A stretch of DNA of 64,000 nt from Streptomyces sp. TRM68367 (GTDB taxonomy: Bacteria > Actinomycetota > Actinomycetes > Streptomycetales > Streptomycetaceae): positions 41,990 to 105,989 of the forward strand of contig NZ_JACTVI010000022.1 of the NCBI RefSeq assembly GCF_014495685.1. Direction: 5' to 3'. Of this stretch, positions 61,145 to 64,000 are shown piece by piece. The notes beneath the pieces are model-generated. The model had not been told where the DNA came from. It made no database searches and saw only the letters and a list, made by a program, of their open reading frames with translations. Positions within the stretch are counted from its first letter, which is position 1. Every line of letters starts with the position of its first letter. The translations under genes and the position numbers were made by a program.

Positions 61145-62872
61145 TCACCCCCGGCGAGGCGTCACCGACCACGCAGGCGCGGCGGCGTGCCCGTCCGACA
61201 TGCGGAACCGGAAGCGGCGGGTGGTGCCCGAGGCCCACCGGACGCTCAGGTCGTAGGCCCCCGCCACCTCGACCGTCACGAGGTCGGACAGGGGCCGCGG
61301 GTCCGTGTCGCCGGTGAGGCGGGCGAGGGCGACGAACAGGGTGGGGCCCTCGCCGGCCGTGCCGGTCAGCGCCTCTTCGGGGGCCTCCGACAGGCCGTGC
61401 GCGGGCAGGAGTTCGGCGCATACGCCCTTCGCCGGGGGCCAGCCCGTCACCCGCACCGGCGTCCCCGGTGCCGCCCCCGCCACCAGATGGGCCCGCACCT
61501 CCACCGCGCTCTCGGCCACCACCAGGCTGATGACCCGCACGTCCTCACCCACCGCGTGCCGGGAGGCCGCCCAGCCCTCCCCCACCCCGAGGGGTTCGAT
61601 GCCGGTGCGGCCCGGGTCGTCGCCGACGGTCACGGTGTTGTCGTACGACGGCGAGGGCGCCGTCGCGGTCGAGTAGCCGAGGCGCGTGTAGTAGGGGTCG
61701 TAGCGGACGTCCTCGCTGCCGTGGTTGTGCAGGCGCACCAGGCCGTCCGAACGCGTCGACTGGAGCAGCCAGTTGGGGGCGGCGACCGGCGTGACCGCAT
61801 CCGCCCGCTCGGCCGGGACCGGTTCCTCGGGGGCCGTCCACACCTCGTGGTCCGGCGGCAGGAGCAGACCGAGGAAACCCTTGCTCGCCCAGTACGGGGA
61901 GGCGGGGCCCGAGTAGCCCTGCAGGACGGACTCGTCGGGGCCGTGCCAGCCGAGGGTCAGCAGGCCGCGGTCGTCGACCGCGCCCCGGTCGAGGAAGTAC
62001 TTCAGGGCTCCGGAGGCCAGGTGGCGGGTCTCGCCGGGCGCCAACGGGGTGTGCCCGGTGAGCGCGCCGAGCCAGAGCGGTGCCGTCGTCGCGAAGCGGT
62101 AGGTGAGGGAGCGGCCCTGGTGCATGGGGGCGCCGTCGCCGGCGAACAGCCGGCGGTAGACGGCGAGGTGCTCGGACAGGCGGCTGCCGTAGAGCCGCAG
62201 CAGGTCACGGTCGTCCGCCAGCCATGCGTGGAGGACGGGATACAGGTGCATGGCCCAGCCGTTGTAGTAGTCGAACTTGCGGCCGTCGCCGTCCGTGTAC
62301 CAGCCGTCGCCGACGTACCACCGCTCGATGCGCTCCAGCCCGCGGTCGATCGCCGCCCGGCAGAGCGCTTCTTTGTAGCCGATTTCCCGCAGAAAGCCGC
62401 CGACCGTCACCGGGAAAAGCTCCCAGTTGCACGGCCAGGCTTCGGCGGTGAGCGCGTCGCCGAGCCAGTCCGCCGCCCGTTGCCGCACGGCGTCGTCCAG
62501 GCGGTCCCACAGCTGCTCCCGCGTCAGCCGCAGCGCGAGCGCGATCGACGCGGCCTCCACCAGAGGCTGGCTGCGGTCCTCGATGCGCGGCCAGACGCCG
62601 GACACGCCGGCCGCGAGGCCGTCGGCGTAGCGCTCGAGCGCCTTCTCGTCGCGGCGGAAGGCCGCCAGCATCAGGGTGCGGGCGTAGCCCTCCAGGCCGT
62701 CGGAGAGCGGGCCGGACCAGCTCGTGTGGTTGCCTGGCAGGTGGTAGAGCGCGCGGTCCTCGGTCGCGTAGGGCTCGACCGCGGCGAGCAGCGCGTCGGC
62801 GGCCGCTTCCCAGTGGGCGCGGGTGTAGCCGGTGCGGGGGCTGAGGACGGGGTCGTCCGGGGGCAGCTGCAT
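61145..62872 (-). CDS. DUF2264 family protein
   Basis: This 575-aa protein matches DUF2264, probably an (alpha/alpha)6 barrel related to polysaccharide-acting enzymes. It shows GPLSDGLEGYARTLMLAAFR near residue 54, WPCNWELFPVTVGGFLREIG near 145, YVGDGWYTDGDGRKFDYYNG near 186, and DGAPMHQGRSLTYRFATTAP near 248. No signal peptide. It precedes nothing obvious downstream but follows an acetylesterase acting on pectin-type polymers on the same strand, so a role in plant-wall sugar use is likely. Confidence 0.85.
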   Translation of the reverse strand: MQLPPDDPVLSPRTGYTRAHWEAAADALLAAVEPYATEDRALYHLPGNHTSWSGPLSDGLEGYARTLMLAAFRRDEKALERYADGLAAGVSGVWPRIEDRSQPLVEAASIALALRLTREQLWDRLDDAVRQRAADWLGDALTAEAWPCNWELFPVTVGGFLREIGYKEALCRAAIDRGLERIERWYVGDGWYTDGDGRKFDYYNGWAMHLYPVLHAWLADDRDLLRLYGSRLSEHLAVYRRLFAGDGAPMHQGRSLTYRFATTAPLWLGALTGHTPLAPGETRHLASGALKYFLDRGAVDDRGLLTLGWHGPDESVLQGYSGPASPYWASKGFLGLLLPPDHEVWTAPEEPVPAERADAVTPVAAPNWLLQSTRSDGLVRLHNHGSEDVRYDPYYTRLGYSTATAPSPSYDNTVTVGDDPGRTGIEPLGVGEGWAASRHAVGEDVRVISLVVAESAVEVRAHLVAGAAPGTPVRVTGWPPAKGVCAELLPAHGLSEAPEEALTGTAGEGPTLFVALARLTGDTDPRPLSDLVTVEVAGAYDLSVRWASGTTRRFRFRMSDGHAAAPAWSVTPRRG

Positions 62873-62938
62873 CAGGGGTGTCTTTCCTTCCAGCCGGAAC
62901 CTGGGACGCCCCGGTTCCGGTCGGGGCGCCCCAGGAGT

Positions 62939-64000
62939 TCATCCCACCCGCACGGCGCCGTTGGGCACCAGATGCCGGGCGACGAGTTCGTCGCGGACCA
63001 GGTCCGCGTACACGGTGGCACCGTGTACGGAGGTGTGCGTGTTGTCCCGCGCCTCGTGGTACAGGTACATGGCCTTGGAGGCCTCGACGCCCAGCGACTC
63101 CACGAGGGCCTTCGTCTTCGCGGTGAGGTCGATCAGCGGGACGTCCTCGGCGGCGGCGACCGAGCGGGCGACGGCCGGGTGGTCGACGCCGAGGCCGTTG
63201 ACGAGGAGGGCGGTGTTGTTGTTCAGGGTGCCGTCGGCATTGAACCAGCGTCGCACGATCGGGGTCACCAGGACCGGCTGCCCGCCCTTCTCGCGTGCGC
63301 CCGCCACCAGCGCCTCCAGGTTGGCCCGGTAGGTCGCCTCATCGGTGGTCTTGTCGTTGTGGGCGAGCTGGATCAGGACCAGGTCGCCCGGGCGGATCCG
63401 CGCCCGGACGGTGCCCCAGAGGCGGGGGTCGGCGAGGTAGCTGACGGTGCTCTCGCCGGAGTCGGCGTGGTTGGCGACGGACAGGCCCCTGCGCAGGTAC
63501 TGGGGCAGCTGCTGGCCCCAGCCGGAGTAGGGGTCGCCCGGCTGGTCGCAGACCGTGGAGTCGCCGACGAGGAGGATCCGGCGGGCGTGCCGGGCAGGGG
63601 TGACCTTGATGTCGGCGAGCGCGGGGGCCGTGCCGCCGATGGTCAGGTCGAGGCCGGGGGTGCCGTCGGGGCCGGTGGGCTCGCCCTCGGGGGTGCGGAC
63701 GTCCACGGTGAAGCTGCTGGCGACCCGCTCACCGGCCGCGGCGGCCGTCTCGGGCAGCAGGGAACGCCGGGTCTCACCGCCGATGCGGGTGCGGGAGGCG
63801 GTGTCGCCGCCGAGGAGGACCCGCACGTCGTACGTGCCCGGCGGGACGTCGAAGTGGCAGGCGGTGGGGGTGCAGTGCTCGATGCCCGGGGACAGGTGGC
63901 GCTCGGCCGCCCCGGCCGGTGCGGCCGGTGCGGCCGGTGCGGCCGGTGCGGCCGGTGCGGCCGGTGCGGCCGGTGCGGCCGGTGCGGCCGGTGCGGCCGG
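62939..64000 (-). CDS. Rhamnogalacturonan acetylesterase-like SGNH hydrolase, N-terminus beyond the window
   Basis: At least 353 residues are visible. A beta-sandwich part (FDVPPGTYDVRVLLGGDTAS) is followed by the SGNH domain: LLVGDSTVCDQPGDPYSGWG (block I, Ser), NHADSGESTVSY (Gly), IQLAHNDKTTDEATY (block III Asn) and DNTHTSVHGATVYADLV (block V Asp/His). These enzymes deacetylate pectin rhamnogalacturonan. The upstream part is a Pro-Ala-Ala repeat encoded by the 9-bp tandem repeat that runs to the edge, probably a linker after a secretion signal or another domain outside the window. Confidence 0.87.
   Translation of the reverse strand, partial: PAAPAAPAAPAAPAAPAAPAAPAAPAAPAGAAERHLSPGIEHCTPTACHFDVPPGTYDVRVLLGGDTASRTRIGGETRRSLLPETAAAAGERVASSFTVDVRTPEGEPTGPDGTPGLDLTIGGTAPALADIKVTPARHARRILLVGDSTVCDQPGDPYSGWGQQLPQYLRRGLSVANHADSGESTVSYLADPRLWGTVRARIRPGDLVLIQLAHNDKTTDEATYRANLEALVAGAREKGGQPVLVTPIVRRWFNADGTLNNNTALLVNGLGVDHPAVARSVAAAEDVPLIDLTAKTKALVESLGVEASKAMYLYHEARDNTHTSVHGATVYADLVRDELVARHLVPNGAVRVG
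63912..64000. repeat. 9-bp tandem repeat GGTGCGGCC, about ten copies to the window edge
   Basis: GGTGCGGCC is repeated without change from about 63918 to the edge. On the minus strand it encodes Pro-Ala-Ala repeats in frame with the acetylesterase-like gene. Copy number in such perfect repeats varies readily and may be misassembled. Confidence 0.9.

Noticed and set aside
63912..64000. CRISPR-like array
   Set aside because: The 9-bp unit is repeated head to tail without spacers and encodes an in-frame Pro-Ala-Ala linker.

Overview
The window is high-GC actinobacterial DNA, almost certainly a Streptomyces chromosome. The evidence is strong third-position GC, GTG/TTG starts, rare TTA codons, and typical Streptomyces genes such as an alditol oxidase, a ROK-controlled lactose operon and a CBM2 membrane protein. 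It has two halves. About 1 to 36 kb is an accessory island built around a biosynthetic gene cluster and full of decayed genes. About 36 to 64 kb is ordinary catabolic and regulatory chromosome.

Layout of the island. 1-3.2 kb: a frameshifted gene copy facing an intact 588-aa paralogue of unknown function. 3.6-4.8 kb: azlC-azlD amino-acid exporter. 4.9-6.4 kb: a collapsed S-adenosylmethionine-cycle operon with metK, metF and ahcY remnants end to end. 6.5-9.15 kb (minus strand): SbnB-like dehydrogenase, DUF2000 protein, methyltransferase. 9.8-25.8 kb (plus strand): one tightly coupled run encoding a diaminobutyrate-type aminotransferase, aspartate-kinase-like protein, EamA exporter, cysteine hydrolase, HypE, HypF, ATP-grasp ligase, a 0.2-kb MITE, luciferase-like monooxygenase, second ATP-grasp ligase, MFS exporter, both glutamate mutase subunits, flavin reductase and aspartate-semialdehyde dehydrogenase. 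25.8-34.6 kb (minus strand): one coupled run encoding a threonine-type adenylation-carrier didomain protein, SyrB2-like Fe(II) halogenase, SyrC-like aminoacyltransferase, FkbM methyltransferase-carrier fusion, BenE-like transporter, type II thioesterase, acyl-CoA-dehydrogenase-like flavoprotein and a truncated antiporter. 35.4-35.9 kb: a decayed modular PKS piece.

How the genes may work together (inference). Glutamate mutase would give 3-methylaspartate. The kinase, semialdehyde dehydrogenase and aminotransferase form the aspartate-to-2,4-diaminobutyrate route and could use 3-methylaspartate to give 2,4-diamino-3-methylbutyrate. HypF and HypE, present without any hydrogenase gene, form the machine that builds a thiocyanate (cyano donor) from carbamoyl phosphate, so a nitrile, cyanamide or carbamoyl group is expected in the product. 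Two ATP-grasp enzymes would make amide bonds, and the monooxygenase-reductase pair would oxidise. The minus-strand run would load threonine on a carrier, chlorinate its methyl group, move it to a second carrier and modify it. I know of no described cluster with this combination.

Right half. CBM2 membrane protein; radical SAM protein; frameshifted 2-hydroxyacid dehydrogenase; alditol oxidase; ROK regulator, sugar ABC transporter and beta-galactosidase; ABC-2 exporter; ArsR regulator with one broken and one intact MFS gene; nucleotidyltransferase; two secreted proteins; CPBP protease; TetR regulator; PEP-mutase-like enzyme; DUF2264 protein; and the C-terminal part of a rhamnogalacturonan acetylesterase-like protein that runs off the right edge through a 9-bp repeat.
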